Counted from the stretch's first letter, positions 47,262-56,892 are shown. The stretch is 64,000 nt of DNA from Magnetospirillum sp. 15-1 (GCF_900184795.1 NZ_FXXN01000026.1:186001-250000); one strand, 5' to 3'. Numbers and translations are program-made. The notes: generated from the letters alone by a model not told the origin.

Positions 47262-48236
47262 ATGCGCGTCCGCCTGACCCAGCTCGACGGCAAGCTGCCC
47301 AATCTTGCCTTGATGCGGCTGGCGGCATGGCATCGGGGCCGGGGCCACGAGGTGGTGTTCACTCGTCAGGTCGAGCGAGAGATGTTCGAGGGCGAGTACG
47401 ATGCCGTCTATGGTTCGGCCATCTTCACCGCCAGCCAGCCGCTGATCGAGCGGTTCCGTCAATGCTGGCCCTCGGCCATCGTCGGGGGGACCGGCAGCAC
47501 TTCCGCCATCACCGTGGAACAGGTGGTGGGCGGAAGGTGGGAACGCTGCGATTACCGGGATCATCCCGGCTTCCTGCCCTCGCTCGGCTTCACCGCCCGA
47601 GGCTGCCGGATGAAATGCCGGTTCTGCATGGTGCCGGGATCGGAAGGCCGCCCCAGATCGGTCAACGCCATCGCCGATCTGTGGCGCGGGCCGGGGCACG
47701 CCAGGAAGCTGCTGCTGCTCGACAACGATTTCTTCGGCCAGCCGGAGGAGCAATGGCAGGCCCGCGTCGCCGAGATCCGGGGTGGCGATTTCCGGGTCTG
47801 TTTCAGCCAGGGCATCAATATCCGGCTGGTGGATGACCGGGTGGCCGAGGCCCTGGCCTCGGTCCAATACCGCGACGACCAGTTCCGCCAGCGCCGCCTC
47901 TACACCGCCTGGGACAATCTCGGCGATGAACGGGTGTTCTTTCGCGGTGTCGAACGGCTGGACAAGGCCGGGGTGCCGCCTCGGCATCTGATGGCCTACA
48001 TGCTGGTGGGGTTCGATCCGGCGGAGACCTGGGACCGCATCCATTACCGCTTCGGCCGCATGGTCGCCGCTGGTATCCGCCCCTATCCCATGGTGTTCGA
48101 TCCCGCCCGCCGCGACCTGAAGCAATTCCAACGCTGGGCGGTGACCGGGCTTTATCGGGCCGTCCCCTGGGCCGATTACGATCCATCCATCCGAAAGCGG
48201 AATGCCGGGAGCCAATTGGCCCTGGCCGTCGCCTGA
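47262..48236 (+). CDS. Phage-encoded radical SAM protein
   Basis: 324 aa. C-R-M-K-C-R-F-C (C115, C119, C122) is the radical SAM cluster. The first 100 residues look like a Rossmann/B12-binding-type fold (V-Y-G-S-A-I-F-T-A-S ... I-V-G-G-T-G-S) without an obvious cobalamin motif. Inserted between the tail chaperone and tape-measure genes, with the same orientation. Substrate unknown; a tail-protein or host-factor modification is possible. Confidence 0.85.
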   Translation: MRVRLTQLDGKLPNLALMRLAAWHRGRGHEVVFTRQVEREMFEGEYDAVYGSAIFTASQPLIERFRQCWPSAIVGGTGSTSAITVEQVVGGRWERCDYRDHPGFLPSLGFTARGCRMKCRFCMVPGSEGRPRSVNAIADLWRGPGHARKLLLLDNDFFGQPEEQWQARVAEIRGGDFRVCFSQGINIRLVDDRVAEALASVQYRDDQFRQRRLYTAWDNLGDERVFFRGVERLDKAGVPPRHLMAYMLVGFDPAETWDRIHYRFGRMVAAGIRPYPMVFDPARRDLKQFQRWAVTGLYRAVPWADYDPSIRKRNAGSQLALAVA

Positions 48237-48246
48237 GACCTGATCC

Positions 48247-51237
48247 ATGGCCACCAAATCCGTCTCCATCCGCCTGTCCTTGCAGGACGGCGAAACCGTG
48301 CGCCGCGCCCTGCTGCAACTGGGCGAGGACGGACAGAAGGCCCTGCTGCGCATCGAGACGGCGGCGCAACCGGCGTCGAAGTCGCTGCTGGCCATGAATG
48401 CCGCCAGTCAGGATATCCAGGGCGGCATGGCGGGGTTTGCCTCGCGGCTTGGCCCCATCGGCTCGGTGATGATGGCGCTGGGACCGGCGGGGTTGGCGGC
48501 CGGGGCGGCTATCGGCTTCTTCGGCAAGGCCATGGTCGAGTCCACCATCAAGGTGGAAAGCCTGGAGGCCCGCCTCAAGGGTCTGGTCGGCGCCGCCGCC
48601 CTGAGCGAAACCACCAGCTATCTCTACACCCAGGCGCAGAAGACCGGCACCGCCCTGGAGACGGTGGTCGGGGCCTATTCCCGACTGGCGGCGTTGCAGA
48701 AGGCCGGGATCATCACCACCGGCGAGTCCCGCGCCCTGCTGGAGGGCTTCCAGTCCACTGCCATCGCGCTGGGGGCCTCGTCCGAACAGTTGGAGCAATC
48801 CCTGTTCGGTCTGGCCCAGGGGCTGTCGTCGGGCACGCTCCGCGCCGAGGAACTCAACCAGATCGTCGAGCCCATGCCGGGGCTGCTGCAGGCTCTCGAC
48901 CGGGCCGCCGCGCTGCCCTCGGGCGGCTTCCGCCAGATGGTCACCCAGGGCAAGGTCACGGCGGATTTCTTCCGCGACACCTTGATCAAGGCGCTGCGGG
49001 GCTTCGACGAAGCCGCCAAGGAAAGCGCCGACACCGCCGAGCGGTCCTTCACCCGCATGGCCAATGCCTGGCAGGGCTTCACCAACGCCTCCTGGCTGCG
49101 CAAGGTTCTGTCGGGCGGCGCCAATGCCGGGGCGGCGACGCTGGAATCGCTGACGCCGGGGGAATCCACCGTCAAGTCGCGGCTGGCCGATCTGGATCGC
49201 CGCATTGCCGCCCTGGGGGGCGAGCAGGCGCTCGACAAGCCGCTGCCGACGGGCACCCATTCGGTGGTGGTGCAGGCGGTCAGGGAGGAAAACGAGGAAC
49301 TGCGCCGCCTGCTGGCCGAGCGCCAGGACGTCGCCGCCGATCTCGACGAGATCACCCGCAAGCGCGCGGGCATGGAAGCCCAGGCCAAGATGGAGCGCGA
49401 CCGGGTCCGGGCCGAGCAGCGCGAGCCGACCTATATCGAGAAGCTGACCGACCTCAAATTCGAGGTGGAATGGCAGGAGAAGCTCAATACGGCCCGCGCC
49501 GCCGGCAACGCGGAATTCTCCCGCACCAAGGCCCAATACGAGGCCGCCAAGGGCTTTCGCCAGATTGAGAAGGAGCTGTTCCAGCAAGGTGGCGTCTATC
49601 GCACCAAACCCAAGGAACAGGAGATCAAGGATCTGCTGGCCCGCGAGGCCGAAGCCAAGGGCAATGGCGAGATGTCGGCCCAGGCTCAGGCCGAGGTGCT
49701 GGGGCTGAACCTCCAGGCCCGTGGCCAGGAGCGTCTGGCCGAAGCCGCCCGCACCGGCGGACAGGCCCAGATCGATGCGGCGCGAGCCGCCAAGGTGCTG
49801 GAATTCGCCTTCAAGAACAATGGTGCGGCGGTGGCCGAGTATGACCGGGCGTTGCGCCGCATCGACGACGCCAAGCTGCTGGAGCAGAAGAACGGCCTGA
49901 TCCGCACCCTGGGGCAGGAAGCCGCCGCCAATGACCGTCTCGCCGATTCCGCCAAGGGATCGGTGGCTGACACCATCCTGGCGGAGCGCACCAACTGGCT
50001 GGCTGAACAGGCATCCAAGGGGCTGATTGATGCCAATGGCGAACTGGCGGCCTCCTACGCCCAGGTGCAGAAATCGCGCGCCAACAGCGAGGCCGCTCGC
50101 GCCGTTGCCGATCTGGAACGCGAGATCGACGCCCAGGTTCGGTTGGCCGAGGCGGTGCGGAGCAGTGATCGCACCAAAGTCCGTGACGTCACCATCGACA
50201 ATGATGTTGTCAAATTCGCCCGCAGCCACAAGTTGGCAGAGGACGATCCCAAACTCGATGAGTACCGGGCGGCCCGCTCGCGGCAATATGCCGAGTCGGT
50301 CAAGGACGAGGCCCGCCAGACCACGCTGGCCTATGACGCTACTCTGCGGTTTGCCGAGGAACTGGCCAAGCTCAACGAGCAGCGGGCCAGCGGCACCTTG
50401 TCGGAAGAGGCTTACACCCGCCGTTATCGGGAGCTGGAGCAGGATAAGCTGGCCGCCAGCCGCGATTGGCAGGACGGGGCCATCCGGGCGGTGCGGGCCT
50501 ATGCCGACGAAGCCAGCAACGCGGCGGTTTCCGCCGAACGCGCCATGTCGGGAGCCTTGCGGGCTAGCGAGGATTCCTTCGTCAAATGGGCCATGACCGG
50601 CAAGCTGGCCGGACAGGATCTGTTCAACAGCCTGGCCGAGGAGGCCCTGCGCGCCGCCTGGCGCATGTCGGTGGTGGCGCCCCTGTTCGGTGGGGCTGGC
50701 GGCGGCATCTTCGGCGGCATGATCGCCGGCATCGGCAGTTTCTTTTCCGGGACCGCTTCTGGTGGCGCCAGTTCCGGCGGCGCAACGCCGGTGCCCGATA
50801 CCGGTAATTTCGCCATCGCCCATACCGGCGGCCTGATCGGTCTCGACCGGCTGGACGCTCGTTCATACAGCGCGTCGGTGTTTTCTAATGCGCCGAAATT
50901 CCACGGCGGCGGTCTGGTGGCTGGCGAACGCCCTATCGTCGCTCGCGTCGGCGAGGGGGTCTTCACGCCCCGGCAGATGGACAATGCCGACCGCATCCTG
51001 AACGCCGCCTTATCGCAGCCGACGGCGGTGGGCGTGGTGGTCACGGTCAACAATCATGCGTCGGGCACCCAGGCCCGCGCAGAGCAATCCCAGGGGGCCG
51101 ATGGCCGCATCCATCTCGACATCATCGTCGAGGAGATCGAAGGCCGCATGAGCCGCCGCATTGGTCAGGGCGAGGGCATGGCCCCGATGCTGGAGCATCG
51201 CTATGGACTGAACCCGGCGGCAGGGACCTATCGATGA
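48247..51237 (+). CDS. Tape measure protein
   Basis: 996 aa with a TMP domain in the first third (E-A-R-L-K-G-L-V-G ... L-N-Q-I-V-E-P-M-P-G-L), central coiled coil with many Ala/Glu/Arg, and a Gly-rich hydrophobic segment near residue 820-860 that would insert into the membrane. It sets tail length and helps DNA entry. Confidence 0.9.
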   Translation: MATKSVSIRLSLQDGETVRRALLQLGEDGQKALLRIETAAQPASKSLLAMNAASQDIQGGMAGFASRLGPIGSVMMALGPAGLAAGAAIGFFGKAMVESTIKVESLEARLKGLVGAAALSETTSYLYTQAQKTGTALETVVGAYSRLAALQKAGIITTGESRALLEGFQSTAIALGASSEQLEQSLFGLAQGLSSGTLRAEELNQIVEPMPGLLQALDRAAALPSGGFRQMVTQGKVTADFFRDTLIKALRGFDEAAKESADTAERSFTRMANAWQGFTNASWLRKVLSGGANAGAATLESLTPGESTVKSRLADLDRRIAALGGEQALDKPLPTGTHSVVVQAVREENEELRRLLAERQDVAADLDEITRKRAGMEAQAKMERDRVRAEQREPTYIEKLTDLKFEVEWQEKLNTARAAGNAEFSRTKAQYEAAKGFRQIEKELFQQGGVYRTKPKEQEIKDLLAREAEAKGNGEMSAQAQAEVLGLNLQARGQERLAEAARTGGQAQIDAARAAKVLEFAFKNNGAAVAEYDRALRRIDDAKLLEQKNGLIRTLGQEAAANDRLADSAKGSVADTILAERTNWLAEQASKGLIDANGELAASYAQVQKSRANSEAARAVADLEREIDAQVRLAEAVRSSDRTKVRDVTIDNDVVKFARSHKLAEDDPKLDEYRAARSRQYAESVKDEARQTTLAYDATLRFAEELAKLNEQRASGTLSEEAYTRRYRELEQDKLAASRDWQDGAIRAVRAYADEASNAAVSAERAMSGALRASEDSFVKWAMTGKLAGQDLFNSLAEEALRAAWRMSVVAPLFGGAGGGIFGGMIAGIGSFFSGTASGGASSGGATPVPDTGNFAIAHTGGLIGLDRLDARSYSASVFSNAPKFHGGGLVAGERPIVARVGEGVFTPRQMDNADRILNAALSQPTAVGVVVTVNNHASGTQARAEQSQGADGRIHLDIIVEEIEGRMSRRIGQGEGMAPMLEHRYGLNPAAGTYR

Positions 51238-51731
51238 CCACGCTCGTCTCCTGGCCCGCTCGGCTGCCGCTGCCGACCTATGACGGCTATGCCCTGGAAC
51301 CGGAATCCGCCGTCACCCGCACCGACATGGAATCCGGCCCCGCCCGGCAGCGGCGGCGGTTCACGCAAACGCCCACCCGCATCCCGGTGCGCTGGCGCTT
51401 TCGGGACGTGGACTTCGCCACCTTCGAGGCATGGTTTCGCCTGAAGCTGGACGATGGCGCCGACTGGTTCGCCATCTCCCTGCTGGGCGGCATCGGCATC
51501 GCCGCCCACGAGGCCCGCTTCGTCGGCCAGGGCAACGCTCCCTATAAGGCGGTCCCCAGTCGGGGCGGCACCTGGATCGTTACCGCCATTCTGGAGGCCC
51601 GGGACAAGCCGATGCTCGACGAAGGGGCGCTGGATATCGTGCTCGACAGCGATCCCTCCGCTCTGTTCGGAACCATCGATGGCTTCCATCTCCTGATCCA
51701 TTCCAGCCTTCCCGGCCCCCTGTCCTGGTAA
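51234..51731 (+). CDS. Minor tail protein, 165 aa
   Basis: ATGA overlap with the tape measure gene. Beta-rich, W-R-F-R-D-V-D-F-A-T-F-E-A-W-F and a G-T-W-I-V-T-A-I-L strand. By position the lambda gpM counterpart (distal tail). Confidence 0.65.
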   Translation: MTTLVSWPARLPLPTYDGYALEPESAVTRTDMESGPARQRRRFTQTPTRIPVRWRFRDVDFATFEAWFRLKLDDGADWFAISLLGGIGIAAHEARFVGQGNAPYKAVPSRGGTWIVTAILEARDKPMLDEGALDIVLDSDPSALFGTIDGFHLLIHSSLPGPLSW

Positions 51732-51737
51732 ATCCCC

Positions 51738-52382
51738 ATGAGCCTGCAAACCGATCTTCAGACCGCCATCGCCAAGGTGACGGCGGATGGGGCGTTGCTG
51801 CACCGGATCGTCCATGGCCCCGCCGATGGCGCCGTCGTCACCGAGGGCGGGATGGTCAAGACCGTGGCCGCCGTGCTGGCCGATATCGCCGGTGCCCTCG
51901 CCGAGGAAAAGAGCAAGGCGTCCACCGCCGCCGATATCATCGACCGCATGGCCAACGGCCCGGCCACCGGTGCCGACAGCCTGGTCGAGACCGCCTCCGG
52001 GCCGGTGAAGACGCTGCAACGCGCCATCGCCGACCTGGAAGCTCTTTATGCCGCCGCCCCCATCGGCGAGAGCCTGAGCCAAATCCAGGCAGCCCTGACC
52101 GAGGCCCGCATCGTGCTGGATCAGGTGCTGGCCGAGGCTGCCCAGGCCGCTGAAGCGGCAGACCAGACCACTCAAGCCGCAGGTACGGCCATGGCTGCGC
52201 GGATCGCCTGCGAACAGGCCGCCGCCTCTGCCGAAGCCGCCGCTCAGGTGGCTGGCGATCAGGCGGAGCAGGCCCGGTCGATCATGACCTCGCTGTCCGA
52301 CCTCGGCCTGGATGGAGGCGACGTCGCCGAAATCCGCGCCCTTTGGGAAGAGGCCACCCTTCTCGGCCTCGATCTGCTGTAG
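51738..52382 (+). CDS. Coiled-coil tail protein, 214 aa
   Basis: Starts 6 bases after the minor tail gene. N-terminal globular part followed by a long Ala-rich heptad region (A-A-E-A-A-D-Q-T-T-Q-A-A). Looks like a fibre shaft or fibre-attachment protein, directly before the RCC1-repeat protein. No catalytic motif. Confidence 0.6.
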   Translation: MSLQTDLQTAIAKVTADGALLHRIVHGPADGAVVTEGGMVKTVAAVLADIAGALAEEKSKASTAADIIDRMANGPATGADSLVETASGPVKTLQRAIADLEALYAAAPIGESLSQIQAALTEARIVLDQVLAEAAQAAEAADQTTQAAGTAMAARIACEQAAASAEAAAQVAGDQAEQARSIMTSLSDLGLDGGDVAEIRALWEEATLLGLDLL

Positions 52383-52393
52383 GAGACATCCCC

Positions 52394-54607
52394 TTGTCCA
52401 TGTCGTCCCTCCACTCCCTCCTTGAGGCTATCAAGGGGCGGGGTCAGTCCCTGGCGTCCGTCGAGGGCGTTGGCGCCGCCACCGCCCGCGATCTCGTCTA
52501 TCTCGCCAAGGCGGTGGAAGCCATGGTTGGCGCCGACGCCCTGCTGGACCTGCTCGATACCGCCGGCCGTCCCGCCGAGATCGTCATTGTTCCGGCTCCC
52601 GGCACGGCCACCGTCACCCTGACCTCCGATCAGGTCAGCCGCGACGTGGTCGTGGTGCGTCCCGATCAGGGGGCCTACACGGCGAATGCTTCGCTGATCG
52701 TGGCGCCGTCACGGGGCTGGGCCGCCGTTTTCGACAACGAGCTGGCCATCCCGCTGCGGGTCAGGACCGCCACCCAGGCCACCCCGGTGGACATCGCGCC
52801 GGGCCGCAAGGGATGGCTGTTCTGCGACGGGGCGGTGGTCGACCATGTGTTCGACGTTGCCGCCGCCGTAGCGGCCGCCGCCTCCCCGCTGGCGATGCGC
52901 GGAGACCTCTATGTGCGCGACGGCTCCGGCAATGCCCGTCTGGCTGTGGGGGCCGCCGCCAAGTTCCTCGGCTCGGACGGCACCGATCCCAAATGGCTGC
53001 TGCCGCCGGGACGCCCCAATGCGCGGGTTCGGTATCTCGCCAATGATTTCATCGCCCGCGATGCCGACGACAATCCGATCCCCGGCGGCACAGCCGTTTC
53101 GCTGACGGCGACGTCCAGGCTGGGCAACCTGATCACCAATGCCGTCACCTTCCCCGATCACGCCAATCTCGGCATCTGGGACGCCGACAGCCAGTCCGGC
53201 ATGACCTCCATCTATCGCGGCTTCGCGGCGGTGTTCCAGGACGGCGGCCTTTCCGTGTGGGGCAATTCCAATTCGGGGCGCAACGGCGATCCCAACGGTT
53301 CGCACTGGCCGCATTTCCAGCCGGCGCTGTACCGCACCACCAACGAGGGACATCTGCTCGGCGAGACGCTCACCGATTCCGCCATCAAGCAGATCTACGG
53401 CAATTACGGCACCACCATGATCCTGCTGGAGAATGGCGAGCTCTACGCTACCGGCTATGGGGGCCACGGCCAGCAAGGCGACGGTACCACGTCGAGCAAG
53501 TCGTTTTTCCAGCGCATCGTCTTTCCCGGCGACGCCGGGCCCGTCCGCTATGTCGTCTCCACCTGCATGACCGGGCCGGACAGCAGCGCCGCCTTCTACG
53601 CCTTGATGGAAGACGGCGACGTCTATTCCTGGGGCTATAACGGCTATGGTCAGCTCGGTCTGGGCGACGGCAGCAACCGGACCATGCCCACCAAGCTCGC
53701 CGCCTTCGACCGCAACGTCCAATGCATTGTGGCAGCGGGCGGCTCCTACGGCTTCGCCCATTTCGTCACCACCGACAACCGGCTATTCGGCTGCGGCTAT
53801 AACGGCTACGGCAATCTGGGCGACGGCACCACCGCCAACAAGGCCGCGCCGGTGCTGATCGATGCCGGGCCGGTGGTGAAATGCGCCAACACCGGCTACG
53901 GCTCGTTCAACTTCGCCTTCTACATCAAGGCGGACGGCAAGCTCTATGCCATGGGCTTCAACGAAAGCGGCCAACTCGGCGATAACTCGACCACCCAGCG
54001 CAACTCTCCGGTCCTGGTCAGCACTCTCGGCCTGACCGATCTCACCAAGGTAATCGACATCTGGGCCTACGGCGCCCGCTATGGCGCCGGGGCCTTCGCG
54101 CTGACCAAGAACGGGCAGTTCTGGGCCTGGGGCAGCAACGTCAACGGCCAGTTGGGCCTGGGCGACACCACCAGCCGCCAAGCCCCCGCCCTGGTGCCGG
54201 GTGTCGAGCATGTCTCGCAGGTCGCCTCGCCCACCACCGGGGTCAACCAATCCACCCAGTACCACTACAACAACGTCATGGTTCTGCGGCACGCCAATGC
54301 GGCCGACCGCATCGCGCGGCGCAACGGCTACCCCATGACGGCGGGATATGGCGGGGCGTTCATGGGCACCCCCAACGCCTCCAACCCGACCACGGCATTC
54401 AAGTATGTGGGTTTCCCGCCCAAATACCACGGACGCATCCGCCGCATCGGCTGCTCGGGCTATCACGACGGCACCAATACCTCCGAGCAGGACGCCTACG
54501 CCCTGGCCATGGACGGCACCGTCTTCGCCTGGGGGCCGTCCAGCACCTATTCCCTCGGCGACTGGATGAACACCGGCAGCATCTGCCCGCAGCCGCTCAA
54601 ATTCTGA
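52394..54607 (+). CDS. RCC1-repeat tail fibre / receptor-binding candidate
   Basis: About 737 aa. The N-terminal 250 residues are fibre-like; the C-terminal part has repeated units such as Y-S-W-G-Y-N-G-Y-G-Q-L-G-L-G-D-G and A-M-G-F-N-E-S-G-Q-L-G-D-N, the RCC1 seven-bladed beta-propeller signature. TTG 52394 is 8 bases after AGGAGA and is preferred over ATG 52400, whose spacing is about 14. Probably presents the adhesin at the tail tip. Confidence 0.75.
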   Translation: MSMSSLHSLLEAIKGRGQSLASVEGVGAATARDLVYLAKAVEAMVGADALLDLLDTAGRPAEIVIVPAPGTATVTLTSDQVSRDVVVVRPDQGAYTANASLIVAPSRGWAAVFDNELAIPLRVRTATQATPVDIAPGRKGWLFCDGAVVDHVFDVAAAVAAAASPLAMRGDLYVRDGSGNARLAVGAAAKFLGSDGTDPKWLLPPGRPNARVRYLANDFIARDADDNPIPGGTAVSLTATSRLGNLITNAVTFPDHANLGIWDADSQSGMTSIYRGFAAVFQDGGLSVWGNSNSGRNGDPNGSHWPHFQPALYRTTNEGHLLGETLTDSAIKQIYGNYGTTMILLENGELYATGYGGHGQQGDGTTSSKSFFQRIVFPGDAGPVRYVVSTCMTGPDSSAAFYALMEDGDVYSWGYNGYGQLGLGDGSNRTMPTKLAAFDRNVQCIVAAGGSYGFAHFVTTDNRLFGCGYNGYGNLGDGTTANKAAPVLIDAGPVVKCANTGYGSFNFAFYIKADGKLYAMGFNESGQLGDNSTTQRNSPVLVSTLGLTDLTKVIDIWAYGARYGAGAFALTKNGQFWAWGSNVNGQLGLGDTTSRQAPALVPGVEHVSQVASPTTGVNQSTQYHYNNVMVLRHANAADRIARRNGYPMTAGYGGAFMGTPNASNPTTAFKYVGFPPKYHGRIRRIGCSGYHDGTNTSEQDAYALAMDGTVFAWGPSSTYSLGDWMNTGSICPQPLKF

Positions 54608-54622
54608 TCGGAGAATACGATT

Positions 54623-54892
54623 ATGAAGGTCTACGCCTATACCCCGGCGGACGGTGTGCATTGGCTGCCTGCCGCCCAGTACGAATCCCTGGGCCAGTGC
54701 GGCGGGAAGCATTACTTCGCCATTCCCGACGATACCGATATTCCCGAGCAGCCCGAGGAGATCGGTTTCTCCCAAATCACCGACGCCGATGAATTCCGTC
54801 AGGTGGTCGAGACCGCCCCCTATTTCTTCCGCTGGCGCGGCACCCCTGACCTGACCGCCGAGGCGGCCAAGGTCGGTATCGTTCTGGAGTGA
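54623..54892 (+). CDS. Fibre-adjacent small protein, 89 aa
   Basis: Follows the fibre gene by 15 bases with GGAG upstream. Residues Y-A-Y-T-P-A-D-G-V-H-W-L-P and F-F-R-W-R-G-T-P-D are unusual for enzymes. Could be a fibre assembly chaperone or cap. Unknown. Confidence 0.5.
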   Translation: MKVYAYTPADGVHWLPAAQYESLGQCGGKHYFAIPDDTDIPEQPEEIGFSQITDADEFRQVVETAPYFFRWRGTPDLTAEAAKVGIVLE

Positions 54893-54898
54893 CCGGCC

Positions 54899-55231
54899 AT
54901 GGCCGCGGAAAACTCCCCCGACATCTGGGCCGGTGTCGCCACCCAGTATGTGGGCGCCTGGGGTCAGGCCGCTCCCATGGTCCAGATCGCCGCCATCATC
55001 GCCGTGGTGATCGTGGTGGCGATCCTGGCCTGGGCATGGTCGCGTAAGAAGGCCGAGTCCGAACCCACGGGTATTCCCGTCGAAGCCTTTGCCCATGTGG
55101 TCGAGGAACAGGCCCGCCAGACCGAGGCTCTGCGCTCGGCGGTCGAAGGCCTGTCCGAGATTGTCCACGAGATGCGCAAGCTGCTGGAAGCCCGCACCCT
55201 ATGCCCCTATGGAGACCGGCGCCATGCCTGA
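54899..55231 (+). CDS. Single-TM protein with coiled coil, holin/spanin-like
   Basis: 110 aa. One transmembrane helix (I-A-A-I-I-A-V-V-I-V-V-A-I-L-A-W-A-W, about residues 30-47), basic stop, then a helical cytoplasmic or periplasmic coiled coil. Size and design fit small phage membrane proteins, but holin versus other roles cannot be told apart. Confidence 0.55.
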   Translation: MAAENSPDIWAGVATQYVGAWGQAAPMVQIAAIIAVVIVVAILAWAWSRKKAESEPTGIPVEAFAHVVEEQARQTEALRSAVEGLSEIVHEMRKLLEARTLCPYGDRRHA

Positions 55232-55748
55232 TCCGGCATTGTCGCAGGCGCTGAAGGAGGCGTTTGCATCAGCCCCGGCCGGAACGGTGATCCTGGATAC
55301 ATTGGAAATCTGGCATCCAACCTTCACCGAACCGATTCGGGTGGTGCGCGATCATGCCGACCTCACCGCCCGGCTGGAGGCCGGTGCCCCCCGCGATGGC
55401 GGCAAACGGGTGACCTTCGCCGCGCTGGCCTTCGAGTTCTCGCCGCCGCCGGTGGATACCGCCCCGGTACCGGAAATCACCGTCACCCTCGACAATGTCG
55501 GCAGCGACATCACCGATGCCCTTGAGGGCGCCGCCATCAGCCAGCAGGTGATCGAGATCACCTGGCGGCCCTATCTCTCCACCGATCTCAACGGCCCCCA
55601 TATGGACCCGCCCATCACCATGACCCTGACCGATGTCGAGGCCGACACCATGAGAGTCACCGGGCGTGCCCGCATGCTGGATGCGGGGAACAAGTCCTTC
55701 CCGTCCATCACCTATACCGCCCGGCGCTTTCCCGGCTTGGCGCGGTAA
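55224..55748 (+). CDS. DUF1833-type tail protein
   Basis: 174 aa from ATG 55224 (8-base overlap). L-E-I-W-H-P-T-F-T-E-P-I-R-V-V-R-D-H and V-I-E-I-T-W-R-P-Y are the DUF1833 pattern. This is a distal tail component next to the NlpC/P60 tail gene, matching the usual order apart from the inserted toxin-antitoxin. Confidence 0.75.
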   Translation: MPDPALSQALKEAFASAPAGTVILDTLEIWHPTFTEPIRVVRDHADLTARLEAGAPRDGGKRVTFAALAFEFSPPPVDTAPVPEITVTLDNVGSDITDALEGAAISQQVIEITWRPYLSTDLNGPHMDPPITMTLTDVEADTMRVTGRARMLDAGNKSFPSITYTARRFPGLAR

Positions 55749-55754
55749 TGAGGG

Positions 55755-56168
55755 TCAGGTTTCCCAGGGATTGAGGATATCGACGCCGGCCGCGGCGAAA
55801 TCGGCGACGTTGCGGGTTACCACGGTGAGCCGGTGCTTCAGGGCGGTGGCGGCGATCAGGCTGTCGATGGCCGGCAGCGGTTGTTTGATCCGTGCGGTCA
55901 GGCGGCCCCATTCGTCAGCGACGGCGGCATCGACCGGCAGCACGCGGCTCTCGAACCAGTCGGGTAGCTCGATTTCCAGCCAGGCGATGATCCGGCCGCG
56001 CCGCCGCCCATCCGCCAGCTTCTCGGCACCCCGGCGGATTTCGCCCAGGGTCAGGGCGCTGATGAACAGCGCCTCCTGCGGCACCGTTTCGAACCACTCC
56101 ACCACCTGCGGCGCCGGGACGGGTCGGATCAACTCCGACAAGGCGCAGGTATCGACCAGATAGCTCAC
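55755..56168 (-). CDS. vapC: VapC-family PIN-domain toxin
   Basis: 137 aa. PIN signature: Y-L-V-D-T-C at the start, E-I-R-R-G in the middle, and D-S-L-I-A-A-T-A with the final acidic residues. FitB/VapC-type ribonuclease. The GTG start at 56168 overlaps the antitoxin stop as GTGA. On the opposite strand to all surrounding tail genes. Confidence 0.85.
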   Translation of the reverse strand: MSYLVDTCALSELIRPVPAPQVVEWFETVPQEALFISALTLGEIRRGAEKLADGRRRGRIIAWLEIELPDWFESRVLPVDAAVADEWGRLTARIKQPLPAIDSLIAATALKHRLTVVTRNVADFAAAGVDILNPWET

Positions 56169-56413
56169 AACTCGATGTCCCGCGATGGCGAGCGATCGCG
56201 TTCGATGTCGAGGTCCACGCCGGACAGCGGCGAAGCCCGCAGGAATTCCACCAGCGACGGCTTGCGCCCCTTCAGCCGTTCGTACTCGTCCTGGGACATC
56301 ACCACCGCCGTGGTACGGCCCCGAACGGTGATCGCCTGCGGACCTTCGGCTGCGGCGCTGCGCAGCAGTTCGCTGAACCGGGCCTTGGCGTCCTGAACCT
56401 GCCACGCGTGCAT
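56165..56413 (-). CDS. Phd/YefM-family antitoxin
   Basis: 82 aa. W-Q-V-Q-D-A-K-A-R-F-S-E-L-L and V-R-G-R-T-T-A-V-V-M-S-Q-D-E-Y-E-R-L are the Phd/YefM DNA-binding half. ATG 56413 follows AGGAG; an upstream ATG at 56455 is rejected. It binds and inhibits the PIN toxin, and should autoregulate. Confidence 0.85.
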   Translation of the reverse strand: MHAWQVQDAKARFSELLRSAAAEGPQAITVRGRTTAVVMSQDEYERLKGRKPSLVEFLRASPLSGVDLDIERDRSPSRDIEL

Positions 56414-56454
56414 GGGCGTCTCCTGACCATTCTGACCAGATGAGGATAGCGACA

Positions 56455-56892
56455 ATGACCCGCGAATGCCAGTCGCCGGTTGGAGCCCCCCATTGGGCCA
56501 TCGCTTTGATCGGCGTGCCGTGGTCCGTCCACGGCAGCGGGCCGGACTCGTTCAATTGCTGGGAATTCGTCCGCATGGTCCAAGCCGAGCATTTCGGCCG
56601 CCTGCTGCCCGAGATCAGCAATCCCCAAGATATGCTGGTCATGGGGCGCACCTTCCGCGACCACCCCGAGCGTCGGCGCTGGGCCAAGGTTGATTCGCCT
56701 GCGGAAGGCGATTGCGTCCTGCTGCGTCGGTCCCGCCATCCCATCCATGTGGGCGTCTGGCTCGATGTGGATGGCGGCGGCGTCCTGCATTGCGCCGAGG
56801 GTGCCGGGGTGGTGTTCCAGCGTTCGGACGCGCTCGCGCTCAACGGCTGGGCCGTCGAAGGCTTCTACCGCTTCATCGGTGGCCAGGGATGA
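56455..56892 (+). CDS. NlpC/P60 tail peptidase (gpK-like)
   Basis: 145 aa. D-S-F-N-C-W-E-F with catalytic Cys and H-P-I-H-V-G-V-W-L with the His are the NlpC/P60 diad. It opens peptidoglycan at the tail tip. ATG 56455 follows GAGG at 8 bases. The toxin-antitoxin pair is inserted between this gene and the DUF1833 gene. Confidence 0.75.
   Translation: MTRECQSPVGAPHWAIALIGVPWSVHGSGPDSFNCWEFVRMVQAEHFGRLLPEISNPQDMLVMGRTFRDHPERRRWAKVDSPAEGDCVLLRRSRHPIHVGVWLDVDGGGVLHCAEGAGVVFQRSDALALNGWAVEGFYRFIGGQG

Noticed and set aside
47815..50823. 1002-aa leftward ORF opposite the tape measure gene
   Set aside because: Antisense shadow of a GC-rich gene; composition is low-complexity Gly/Leu/Gln and has no start signal.
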